35,436 bases of DNA from an uncultured Pseudomonadota bacterium (GTDB taxonomy: Bacteria > Pseudomonadota > Gammaproteobacteria > Burkholderiales > Usitatibacteraceae), in contig CALEJW010000139.1 in NCBI GenBank assembly GCA_937898635.1, forward strand, positions 1 through 35,436. Direction: 5' to 3'. This document shows positions 28,831-35,436 of the stretch, one piece after another. Each line of letters begins with the position of its first letter. The first letter of the stretch is position 1. The notes beneath the pieces are model-generated. The model was not told the origin of the DNA. It searched no databases and saw only the letters and a list, made by a program, of their open reading frames with translations. Both the position numbers and the translations under genes were made by a program.

Positions 28831-31724
28831 GGCGAGCGCGCGGGCTCGCGCGCGAAGAGGTTGTTCTGCCGCAGGAGGACGTAGACGTTCTCCGCCGCGA
28901 TGGGCGCGGAGAAGTAGAACCCCTGCCCGACGCGGCAGCCCTTGGCCTGCAGGAGCGCGAGCTGCCCCTGGGTCTCCACCCCCTCGGCGATCGTCTCGAG
29001 GTCGAGGCTTCGCGCCATGTTGATGATCGCCACCACGATCGCGGCGTCGTTGGGGTCCACGGTGATGTCGCGGATGAACGACTGGTCGATCTTCAGCTTC
29101 TGGATGGGCAGGCGCTTCAGGTACGACAGGCTCGAGTAGCCCGTCCCGAAGTCGTCGATCGCGAGGTGCACGCCCATCTCCGAGAGGCGGTTCAGGAGCA
29201 GGATCATCCCCTCGGTCTGGCGCATCACCTGGGATTCCGTGATCTCGAGCTCCAGCCACTTCGGGTCGAGGCCCGTGTCCTGGAGGACGCGGATCACGGT
29301 GTCCAGGAAGGTCTTGTCGGCGAACTGGCGCGCGGAGAGGTTCACCGCCATCCGGCGCGGGGCGAGCCCGCGGTCCTGCCATTCCTTGTTCTGCCGGCAG
29401 GCCTCGCGCAGCACCCATTCGCCGACCTCGTTGATGAGGCCCGTCTCCTCGGCGAGCGGGATGAAGTCCCCGGGCATCACGGTGCCGCTGTCCTCGGTCT
29501 TCCAGCGCACCAGGGACTCGACGGCGACGATCGCGCCCGTCTCCAGGTTCACCTGCGGCTGGTAGTGCAGCACGAAGTCCTTCTGCAGGACCGCCCGGCG
29601 CAGCGCCGACTCGAGCGTCATGCGGCGCTTCACCGCGACGTTCATCTGCGAGGTGAAGTACTGGTAGGTGTTCTTGCCGATGCCCTTGCCGTGGAACATC
29701 GCCGTGTCGGCGTTCTTCATGAGGGTCTGCGCGTCGCGGCCGTCCTCCGGGAAGACCGCGATGCCCACGGAGCCGCTCACGTGCTGCTCCGTCCCGCCCA
29801 GCGCGAAGGCCGCGCGCAGCCTCGTGAGGATCTTCTGCGCCACGACCGAGGCGCCGCGCCCGTCCTCGAGGTTGTCGAGGAGCACGATGAACTCGTCGCC
29901 GCCCTGGCGCGCGATCGTGTCGCCCGCCCGCACGCACTCGGCCAGGCGCCGGGCGACCTGCCGGAGGAGCTCGTCGCCCACGTCGTGGCCCAGCGTGTCG
30001 TTGATGTTCTTGAAGTTGTCCAGGTCGATGAACATGACCGCCACCTTGCGCCCGCTTCGCTCGGCGCGCGCGATCGAGTGCGCGAGTCGGTCCTGCAGGA
30101 GCCCCCGGTTGGGCAGCCCGGTCAGGTTGTCGTGGTAGGCGAGGTGCTGGATGCGCTGCTGGATCGCCTTGCGGTCGGTCACGTCGCGGGAGCTGAACAC
30201 GACGCCGCGGATGTGCGGATTGTCGACGCAGTTCGTGCCGAGGGACTCGAACGCGCGCCACTGCCCGTCGCGGTGGCGGATGCGGAACTCCAGGGGCTCG
30301 CGGAACTGGCCGGTCTCGACGATGCGGGCGAACGCCGCGCGCACGGGCTCCACGTCCTCGCGGTGCACGAGATCGAAGACGTTGCGCCCGAGGGTGTCGG
30401 CCGGATCGAAGCCCAGCAGGTGCCGCAGCGCCGCGCTCTGGTAGAGGATCGACCCGTCCGGCGCGATCACCGAGATGAGGTCGAGCCCGCTCTCGGTCAG
30501 CACGCGGAAGCGGGCCTCGCTCGCCTCGAGCGCGCGCTCCGTCTCCTTGTAGCCCGTGACGTCGGTGATGGTCCCGATGAGGCCGGCGACCCGCCCCTCC
30601 TGGTCCACGAAGCTCACCTTGTTGTAGAGCATTTCGCGCTCCTCCCCGGAACGCGTGCGCATCACGGACTCGTACCGCACCGAAGAGGGCGCCTCCAGGA
30701 GCGGGCGGTCGCGCTGGCCGTGCGCCTCGGCCACCGCCGGCTCGAACATGTCGTGGACCGTGAGGCCCGACCAGTCGCGGTCCCCGCCCCACAGCTCGTG
30801 CCAGGCGCGGTTGTACACCCGGAAGCGGCCTTCCCGGTCCTTGAAGTACACCGGGTTCGGGATCGCGTCGATGAGCGCGCGCGTGAAGTGGAGCTGCTCC
30901 TTGTAGGCCGTCTCGGTGCGCCGGGCCTCGGTCGCGTCCAGGCACATGACGAGCAGGCCCGTGATGCGGCCCTCCTCGTCGCGCAGCGGCGCCGCGGAGC
31001 CGTTGATGGCGATCGTGGTGCCGTCGGCCTTGCGGCGCAGCAGGTCCAGGTTCGTGAGCACCTCGCCGGCGAGCACCCGCTCGCGCAGCTCGCGCGCCTC
31101 CTCCTTCTTCTCCGGCTGCACGAAGGGCGCGCGCCGGCCCAGGGCCTCGCTGCGCGTGAACCCGAAAGTGCGCTCGGCCGCGGGATTCCAGAGGGTGATC
31201 ATCCCGTCGAGGTCGGCCGCGTAGATGGCGATGGGCGAGGTCTCGACGATGGCGGAGAGGAAGCGGTTGGTCGCGGTCATCGCGCGGTCGCGCGCGCGCT
31301 GCTCGGTGAGGTCGGTGAACGCGCAGATCACGTACTTCGGCTCGCCGCCGGCGCCGTGCATGAGACCGGAGCTGCGCCGGACCCAGACGACCTTTCCGTC
31401 GCGGCGGACCATGCGCTTCTCGGCCACGGGGGGCGCGGTCCCGCAGTCGCGCGCCTGCGCGAGCGCGGCCTCGTCCGCGGCAAGGTCGTCGGGGTGCGTG
31501 AGCCGCCGGCAGCTCGTTCCCACGAGTTCGCGCTTGGTGTAGCCCGTGATCTCGCAGTAGGCGCGGTTCACCACGAGGTACTCGCCCTCGAGCGACACGA
31601 GGGTGAGGCCCACGGATGTCCCGTCGAAGGCCTCGCGGACGAGGTCGAGCTCGCGATGCCGGTCGACGTCGGGCGGGGAGTCCCGGCCCAGCAAGGCGTC
31701 GAGCGCGCGCCGGAAGCGGTTCAT
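28827..31724 (-). CDS. Cyclic-di-GMP enzyme with four PAS domains, GGDEF and EAL
   Basis: The 965-residue protein has no membrane segment that I can see. Four PAS domains lie at about 25-140, 152-268, 277-392 and 402-518, ending in PAC-type D-(L/V/A)-T-(E/D) motifs. The GGDEF domain (about 520-690) has an intact motif at 608-612 and an I-site R-A-G-D at 599-602, five residues upstream. The EAL domain (about 700-955) has E-S-L in place of EAL (736-738), keeps N-L-S-A-R-Q, E-I-T-E-S, I-D-D-F-G-T-G-Y-S-S-L, K-L-K-I-D and A-E-G-V-E-T, so both making and breaking cyclic-di-GMP look possible. ATG 31724 is 4 nt after the sppA stop, which makes it an added last gene in the rluC operon. Confidence 0.95.
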   Translation of the reverse strand: MNRFRRALDALLGRDSPPDVDRHRELDLVREAFDGTSVGLTLVSLEGEYLVVNRAYCEITGYTKRELVGTSCRRLTHPDDLAADEAALAQARDCGTAPPVAEKRMVRRDGKVVWVRRSSGLMHGAGGEPKYVICAFTDLTEQRARDRAMTATNRFLSAIVETSPIAIYAADLDGMITLWNPAAERTFGFTRSEALGRRAPFVQPEKKEEARELRERVLAGEVLTNLDLLRRKADGTTIAINGSAAPLRDEEGRITGLLVMCLDATEARRTETAYKEQLHFTRALIDAIPNPVYFKDREGRFRVYNRAWHELWGGDRDWSGLTVHDMFEPAVAEAHGQRDRPLLEAPSSVRYESVMRTRSGEEREMLYNKVSFVDQEGRVAGLIGTITDVTGYKETERALEASEARFRVLTESGLDLISVIAPDGSILYQSAALRHLLGFDPADTLGRNVFDLVHREDVEPVRAAFARIVETGQFREPLEFRIRHRDGQWRAFESLGTNCVDNPHIRGVVFSSRDVTDRKAIQQRIQHLAYHDNLTGLPNRGLLQDRLAHSIARAERSGRKVAVMFIDLDNFKNINDTLGHDVGDELLRQVARRLAECVRAGDTIARQGGDEFIVLLDNLEDGRGASVVAQKILTRLRAAFALGGTEQHVSGSVGIAVFPEDGRDAQTLMKNADTAMFHGKGIGKNTYQYFTSQMNVAVKRRMTLESALRRAVLQKDFVLHYQPQVNLETGAIVAVESLVRWKTEDSGTVMPGDFIPLAEETGLINEVGEWVLREACRQNKEWQDRGLAPRRMAVNLSARQFADKTFLDTVIRVLQDTGLDPKWLELEITESQVMRQTEGMILLLNRLSEMGVHLAIDDFGTGYSSLSYLKRLPIQKLKIDQSFIRDITVDPNDAAIVVAIINMARSLDLETIAEGVETQGQLALLQAKGCRVGQGFYFSAPIAAENVYVLLRQNNLFAREPARSP

Positions 31725-31728
31725 GGGA

Positions 31729-32700
31729 TCAGCGCAGGGAGGCCGCGGCGCCGGCGGCGCGCTCCAGGAACGCGCGCGCGGCGGATTCGGCCGCGCCCGC
31801 GCCGAGCCGCTTGGAGAGCTGCTCGAGGTAGTTCTCGTCGGGGGTGAAGTCGACCACGCGCTCGGCCTTGATCACGTCGCGCGCCACGGAGTCGAGGCTC
31901 CCGAAGCCGTCGGCGAGGCCCAGTTCCACGGCCCGCTCGCCGGTCCAGACGAGGCCGGAGAAGATCTCCGGGGATTCCTTGAGGCGCTTGCCGCGGCCGC
32001 TGCGGACCACCTTGATGAACTGCTGGTGGATTTCCTCGAGCATGCGTTTCGCGTGTTCCTTGTGGGCGGGGTTCTCCGGGGCGAAGGGATCGAGGAAGTC
32101 CTTGTTGTCGCCGGCGGTGTAGGTGCGCCGGTCGATGCCGAGCTTCTCCATGGCGCCGGTGAAGCCGAAGCCGCCCATGATCACGCCGATGGAGCCCACG
32201 AGGCTCGCCTTGTCCACGAAGATGCGGTCGGCGGCCGCGGCCACGTAGTAGCCGCCGGAGGCGCACAGGTCCTGCACCACCACGTGCAGCGGGATGTCGG
32301 GGTATTTCGCGCGCAGGCGGCGGATCTCGTCGTTGATGTAGCCCGACTGGACCGGGCTGCCGCCGGGGCTGTTGATGCGCAGCACCACGCCCTTCGTGTG
32401 CTTGTCCTTGAAGGCCGCGGCGAGCGCCGCGTTCATCTTGTCCGCGCTCGCGCGCGACTCCACCCCGATCACGCCCGCGAGGTCGACCAGCGCCGTGTGC
32501 TTGCCGGTGCGAAGCGGCTCCTTGTCCCCCGCGCCGCCGATCCATCCGAGCGCGGCCGCGACGATGAGGAAGAGCAGCGTGAGCCAGAGGAGGCGAATGA
32601 GCGTGGACCACTGGCGGGCGCGGCGCTGCTCGTCGAGGGCGCGCAGCGCGATCCTCTCGAGGGTGGCGCGTTCCCAGCTGGGCGGGATCGGGTCGGTCAT
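31729..32700 (-). CDS. sppA: Signal peptide peptidase SppA, 36-kDa type
   Basis: The 323-residue membrane serine protease digests signal peptides left in the membrane. One membrane anchor lies at about 35-55. The catalytic dyad is Ser148 in C-A-S-G-G-Y-Y and Lys200 in G-D-N-K-D-F-L-D-P-F; R-I-N-S-P-G-G-S and S-L-V-G-S-I-G-V-I are typical of the ClpP-like fold. It is the single-domain form, half the size of E. coli SppA. ATG 32700 overlaps the Rieske stop as ATGA. Confidence 0.95.
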   Translation of the reverse strand: MTDPIPPSWERATLERIALRALDEQRRARQWSTLIRLLWLTLLFLIVAAALGWIGGAGDKEPLRTGKHTALVDLAGVIGVESRASADKMNAALAAAFKDKHTKGVVLRINSPGGSPVQSGYINDEIRRLRAKYPDIPLHVVVQDLCASGGYYVAAAADRIFVDKASLVGSIGVIMGGFGFTGAMEKLGIDRRTYTAGDNKDFLDPFAPENPAHKEHAKRMLEEIHQQFIKVVRSGRGKRLKESPEIFSGLVWTGERAVELGLADGFGSLDSVARDVIKAERVVDFTPDENYLEQLSKRLGAGAAESAARAFLERAAGAAASLR

Positions 32701-33086
32701 GGATCTTCCGGAATGGCCTCGGGCGAAACGGTTGCCGTGCGTTCGTCGTCGACGAGGATCCGGCCATCGAGCTCGCGGACGCCGATCGCCTGGAGCCGGG
32801 CGCCGCGGCAGGGCCCGCCGACGCAAAGGCCGCCCGCCGGCTCGAAGACCGCGCCGTGCGTCGAGCAGGTCAAGTATAGCCCAGACTCCTCGAAGAACCG
32901 GCCCGGCTGCCAGTCCAGCTCGACGCCCAGGTGCGGGCATCGGTTCACGAAGGCGCGGACCACGCCGTCGTAGCGGACCGCGAAGCCCTTGCCTTCCCCG
33001 CCGCCCGGCGCCCAGTCGAAGCGAAGGCCCTCGCCGCCCTCGTCGAGCGCCGCGGATTCGCCGATCACGCGTGCTGCGCGAGCCAT
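32697..33086 (-). CDS. Rieske [2Fe-2S] ferredoxin-like protein
   Basis: From ATG 33086 the protein has 129 residues. The cluster ligands are Cys50 and His52 in C-P-H-L and Cys74 and His77 in C-S-T-H-G. No membrane helix or signal is seen, so it is a soluble electron carrier of the NirD/ferredoxin type. Partner and role are unknown, although this gene is commonly found between the HAD gene and sppA in betaproteobacteria. It overlaps the HAD gene end by 22 nt. Confidence 0.9.
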   Translation of the reverse strand: MARAARVIGESAALDEGGEGLRFDWAPGGGEGKGFAVRYDGVVRAFVNRCPHLGVELDWQPGRFFEESGLYLTCSTHGAVFEPAGGLCVGGPCRGARLQAIGVRELDGRILVDDERTATVSPEAIPEDP

Positions 33087-33718
33087 CGCCCCAGTTCCTC
33101 CACGCTCGCCGCGTAGTGCCGCGCCCGCCGGGCGCGAAGCCGCGCCTCGTCGTGCGCCCCGTAGCACACCGCGACCGCGTCCACGCCCGCGTTCTCGGCG
33201 AGTTCGAGGTCGTGCGTCGTGTCACCCACCAGCAAGGCGCGCCGCGGCTCCACGCCGGTCGCCTCCAGCAGCCGCAGCACCATGTCCGGGTGGGGCTTGG
33301 GCTCGCCTTCGTCGGCGCAGCGCGTCGCCTCGAAGTAAGGCGCGAGACCGGTCGCGCCCAGCACCCGGTCGAGGCCCACCCGCGCCTTGCCCGTGGCCAC
33401 CGCGAGCCGGCGGCGGCGGGCGCGAAGCTCCGCGAGAAGTTCCCGGATCCCCTCGTACAGGGGCGCCTCGTGCTCGCGCGCCACGAAGTGCCGGCGGTAG
33501 GACTGCGCCAGTTCCGCCTGGCGGCCGGGATCCAGGCCGGGCGCGACGTGCTCCACCGACTGGAGGAAGCCCAGCCCGATCACCCACTTCGCCTCGCTTT
33601 CCGGGGGCACCGCGAGCCCCATCTCGCGGCAGGATTGCTGGATGCACGCGGCGATGAGCCCGGTCGAGTCCATGATCGTGCCGTCCCAGTCGAAGATCAC
33701 GAGCTCGTAGGAACTCAT
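33065..33718 (-). CDS. HAD-superfamily phosphatase, phosphoglycolate phosphatase-like
   Basis: The 217-residue HAD-IA hydrolase has motif I F-D-W-D-G-T-I-M-D-S with nucleophile Asp10 and Asp12, motif II in V-A-T-G-K, a Lys in K-P-H-P-D-M, and motif IV G-D-T-T-H-D. The helical cap lies at about 18-85. The sequence resembles Gph-like enzymes, but the substrate cannot be deduced. ATG 33718 overlaps the rluC stop as ATGA, so the two are translationally coupled. Confidence 0.92.
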   Translation of the reverse strand: MSSYELVIFDWDGTIMDSTGLIAACIQQSCREMGLAVPPESEAKWVIGLGFLQSVEHVAPGLDPGRQAELAQSYRRHFVAREHEAPLYEGIRELLAELRARRRRLAVATGKARVGLDRVLGATGLAPYFEATRCADEGEPKPHPDMVLRLLEATGVEPRRALLVGDTTHDLELAENAGVDAVAVCYGAHDEARLRARRARHYAASVEELGRWLAQHA

Positions 33719-34686
33719 GTGCCGGCACCCTCCACGAGCTCGGCGGCCCGGAACGCCTCGAGGTCGGCGGGCAGCGGCGAGCTCACCGCGACGGTCTCCC
33801 CCGTCGCGGGGTGCGTGAACGCGACCCCGGCCGCGTGCAGGAACATGCGTTTCAGGCCCCGCTTGCGCAGCGCCTTGTTGAGGGCGAAGTCGCCGTACTT
33901 CTCGTCGCCCAGGACGGGGTGGCCGAGGTGCGCGAGGTGGACGCGGATCTGGTGGGTCCTCCCGGTGAGGAGCTCGGCTTCGAGGAAGCTGAACGCCGGG
34001 CCGCGCGACAGGCGCCGGAAGACGGTCTCCGCCCCCTGCCCCTCGCGCTCGTCGACGGCGACCCGGCGCTCGCCCTCGCCGGTGGAGAACTTGCGAAGCG
34101 AGAGCGACACGCGGCGCTTTTCGTCCCGGAAGCGCCCGGCGACGGCCACGAGATAGCGCTTGTCCATCGCCCGCTCGCGCAGGTCCTCGTGGAGCGCGGC
34201 GAGGGCGGAGCGCTTCTTCGCGATGAGCAGCACGCCGGAGGTCTCGCGGTCGAGGCGGTGGACGAGCTCGAGGAAGCGCGCCTGCGGACGGGCGGCCCGC
34301 AGCCGCTCGATGGCGCCGTGGGCGATCCCGCTTCCGCCGTGCACCGCGAGCCCCGCGGGCTTGTCGACCGCGAGGACGTGCTCGTCCTCGAAGAGCACCG
34401 GGAGTTCGAGCGCGGGCGCCGGGCCGTCGCCCGCTTCCCGCTCGGCGAGGCGGACCGGCGGCACGCGGATGCGGTCGCCGAGCGCGAGGCGGTGGGAGGC
34501 GGCCACGCGGCCGGAGTTCACCCGCACCTCCCCGCTGCGAAGGATCCGGTAGACGTGGCTCTTGGGAACGCCCTTCAGGCGGGCGAGCAGGAAATTGTCC
34601 ACCCGCTGGCCCGCGCCCCCCTCGTCCACCTCGATCCAGCGCACGGCGCGCGCGGTGGAATCAGGCTCTTTGCCTTCGACGATCAT
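33715..34686 (-). CDS. rluC: 23S rRNA pseudouridine synthase RluC
   Basis: The 323-residue enzyme makes pseudouridine at 955, 2504 and 2580 of 23S rRNA. An S4 RNA-binding domain (about 26-75) precedes the RluA-type domain with H-R-L-D-R-E-T-S-G and catalytic Asp146, then L-L-T-G-R-T-H-Q-I-R-V-H. It is divergent from rne, as in E. coli and most beta/gammaproteobacteria, which favours RluC over RluD or RluA. No ribosome site precedes ATG 34686; a -10-like sequence lies about 10-20 nt upstream, so the mRNA may be leaderless. Confidence 0.94.
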   Translation of the reverse strand: MIVEGKEPDSTARAVRWIEVDEGGAGQRVDNFLLARLKGVPKSHVYRILRSGEVRVNSGRVAASHRLALGDRIRVPPVRLAEREAGDGPAPALELPVLFEDEHVLAVDKPAGLAVHGGSGIAHGAIERLRAARPQARFLELVHRLDRETSGVLLIAKKRSALAALHEDLRERAMDKRYLVAVAGRFRDEKRRVSLSLRKFSTGEGERRVAVDEREGQGAETVFRRLSRGPAFSFLEAELLTGRTHQIRVHLAHLGHPVLGDEKYGDFALNKALRKRGLKRMFLHAAGVAFTHPATGETVAVSSPLPADLEAFRAAELVEGAGT

Positions 34687-34699
34687 TGGAGGCTATACT
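34670..34699 (+). promoter_or_regulatory. Sigma-70 promoter for rne, overlapping the rluC start
   Basis: TTGCCT (34670-34675), an 18-bp spacer and TATACT (34694-34699) give a start near 34706. The -35 lies within the 5' end of the divergent rluC gene, so the two promoters overlap. Confidence 0.55.
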
Positions 34700-34705
34700 A
34701 ATATC

Positions 34706-35060
34706 TCGTTGATTTGAAAGCCTCGCGCGCTACGCTTGCGGGCGAGGGCGGCGCCAAGGCGCTCCTGTCGGGTCAACGCGACACGGTGGCCGCGAGAGGC
34801 TTCCGGAGCCGGTTAACTTCGCTCACCGGCCATGCCAAGCAGCGATGGTAAACGAATTGACGCGCTCGATTTCACGCTAAAGATTCCCGGCGTGCCGCCC
34901 TTGAAGTCCGCGGCAAGCCAGACGAAAGCCCCTTCAGCGACATCGCCCCCCTTCACTCGCACGAACCCGATGCAGTCAAGACTCGATTCCTGATATCTCT
35001 CGTCCCGGGCCCCCTCAGAACGGGCCCTCTTCCGTGTTTCGAGCGCGGGAGAGAAGAACG
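34706..35060 (+). other. Long structured 5' leader of rne mRNA (no gene in the 374-bp rluC–rne gap)
   Basis: If transcription starts near 34706 the leader is about 355 nt, close to the 361-nt leader through which E. coli RNase E autoregulates. Stem-loops seen by eye: CCTCGC/GCGAGG (about 34722-34748), GCCGGT/ACCGGC (34808-34813/34825-34830, 11-nt loop) and GGGCCC/GGGCCC (35007-35012/35022-35027). No tRNA is visible. A 53-codon reading frame (34832-34993) lacks a ribosome site. Confidence 0.5.
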
Positions 35061-35436
35061 ATGAAACGCATGCTTTTCAACGCGACCCAGGCGGAGGAAC
35101 TCCGGGTCGCCATCGTCGACGGTCAGAAGCTCATCGACCTCGACATCGAATCCGCCGGCAAGGAGCAGAGGAAGAGCAACATCTACAAGGGTGTCATCAC
35201 CCGCGTGGAGCCTTCCCTCGAGGCGGCCTTCGTCGACTACGGCGCCGAGCGCCACGGTTTCCTGCCGTTCAAGGAAATCGCCAAGCAGTTCATGGTCAAC
35301 AGCGACGGCGAGTTCGGCCGCGCGAAGATGTCCACGCACCTGCGCGTCGGGCAGGAAATGATCGTGCAGGTGGACAAGGACGAGCGCGGCAACAAGGGCG
35401 CGGCCCTCACCACCTACATCTCGCTCGCCGGCCGCT
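35061..35436 (+). CDS. rne: Ribonuclease E, N-terminal part; 3' end outside window
   Basis: ATG 35061 follows a purine-rich GGGAGAGAAG. The 125 residues present start M-K-R-M-L-F-N-A-T-Q-A-E-E-L-R-V-A-I-V-D-G, the RNase E/G N-terminus, and run through the S1 RNA-binding domain (about 36 onwards: N-I-Y-K-G-V-I-T-R-V-E-P-S-L-E-A-A-F-V-D-Y-G split by family-typical residues). K-M-S-T-H-L-R is an insertion in the S1 region of the RNase E type. RNase E starts mRNA decay and processes rRNA and tRNA. Divergent rluC supports rne over rng. Confidence 0.96.
   Translation, partial: MKRMLFNATQAEELRVAIVDGQKLIDLDIESAGKEQRKSNIYKGVITRVEPSLEAAFVDYGAERHGFLPFKEIAKQFMVNSDGEFGRAKMSTHLRVGQEMIVQVDKDERGNKGAALTTYISLAGR

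Noticed and set aside
34832..34993. A 53-codon reading frame in the rne leader
   Set aside because: No ribosome site and no recognisable sequence; it may be a chance frame in a structured leader.
34953..35339. A 128-codon frame antisense to the rne start
   Set aside because: It overlaps the conserved RNase E S1 region and shows no domain features.

Overview
The window is about 35 kb of very GC-rich DNA (roughly 70% GC by eye), densely coding. Gene content and order point to a betaproteobacterium. The block rne–rluC–HAD phosphatase–Rieske–sppA–(SAM methyltransferase, maf)–yceD–rpmF–plsX–fabH–fabD–fabG–acpP–fabF–pabC–mltG–tmk–holB–pilZ–tatD follows the order familiar from beta- and gammaproteobacteria. 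The histone-H1-like SWIB protein, the phasin and the DUF1800/DUF1501 pair also fit Betaproteobacteria. I cannot name the genus. No rRNA, tRNA, CRISPR array, insertion sequence or prophage gene was seen.

Left part (1–8775). The window opens inside the last third of a wax ester synthase/diacylglycerol acyltransferase (WS/DGAT). A two-gene operon for exported proteins follows: DUF1800 with duplicated N-terminal modules and Ig-like domains, then a Tat-exported DUF1501 protein. A near-consensus sigma-54 type -24/-12 element precedes it and a strong bidirectional terminator closes it. On the other strand lie a SWIB-domain protein with a histone-H1-like lysine/alanine tail, and a compact operon phasin → patatin-like phospholipase → TetR regulator → TPR-like protein.

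Middle part (8983–15604). Divergent from the phasin operon is a 662-residue two-domain fatty acyl reductase of the Marinobacter Maqu_2220 type. A 56-residue membrane protein and a Bcp/PrxQ peroxiredoxin follow it. WS/DGAT, acyl reductase, phasin, patatin and TetR together make a plausible wax-ester or neutral-lipid storage locus, the most interesting biology in the window. Next come a membrane-anchored lipase-like hydrolase, a membrane protein fused to a spermidine-synthase-like domain, and a D-2-hydroxyacid dehydrogenase.

Right part (15649–35436). This is the housekeeping block: rlmM, tatD, pilZ, holB, tmk, mltG, pabC and the fatty-acid cluster fabF–acpP–fabG–fabD–fabH–plsX with rpmF and yceD, all leftward from an AT-rich divergent promoter at about 27.5 kb. 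Rightward from there run maf (yceF type) and an RsmI-like methyltransferase. A second leftward run holds rluC, a HAD phosphatase, a Rieske protein, sppA and a large 4×PAS–GGDEF–EAL protein, with ATGA-type stop/start overlaps. The gene for RNase E starts divergently from rluC behind a leader of about 355 nt and runs off the end.

Theme: lipid metabolism dominates, with de novo acyl-ACP and phospholipid synthesis on the right and acyl reduction, wax ester or triacylglycerol formation, granule coating and lipolysis on the left. Three convergent gene pairs end on a shared CTAG, leaving no room for terminators.
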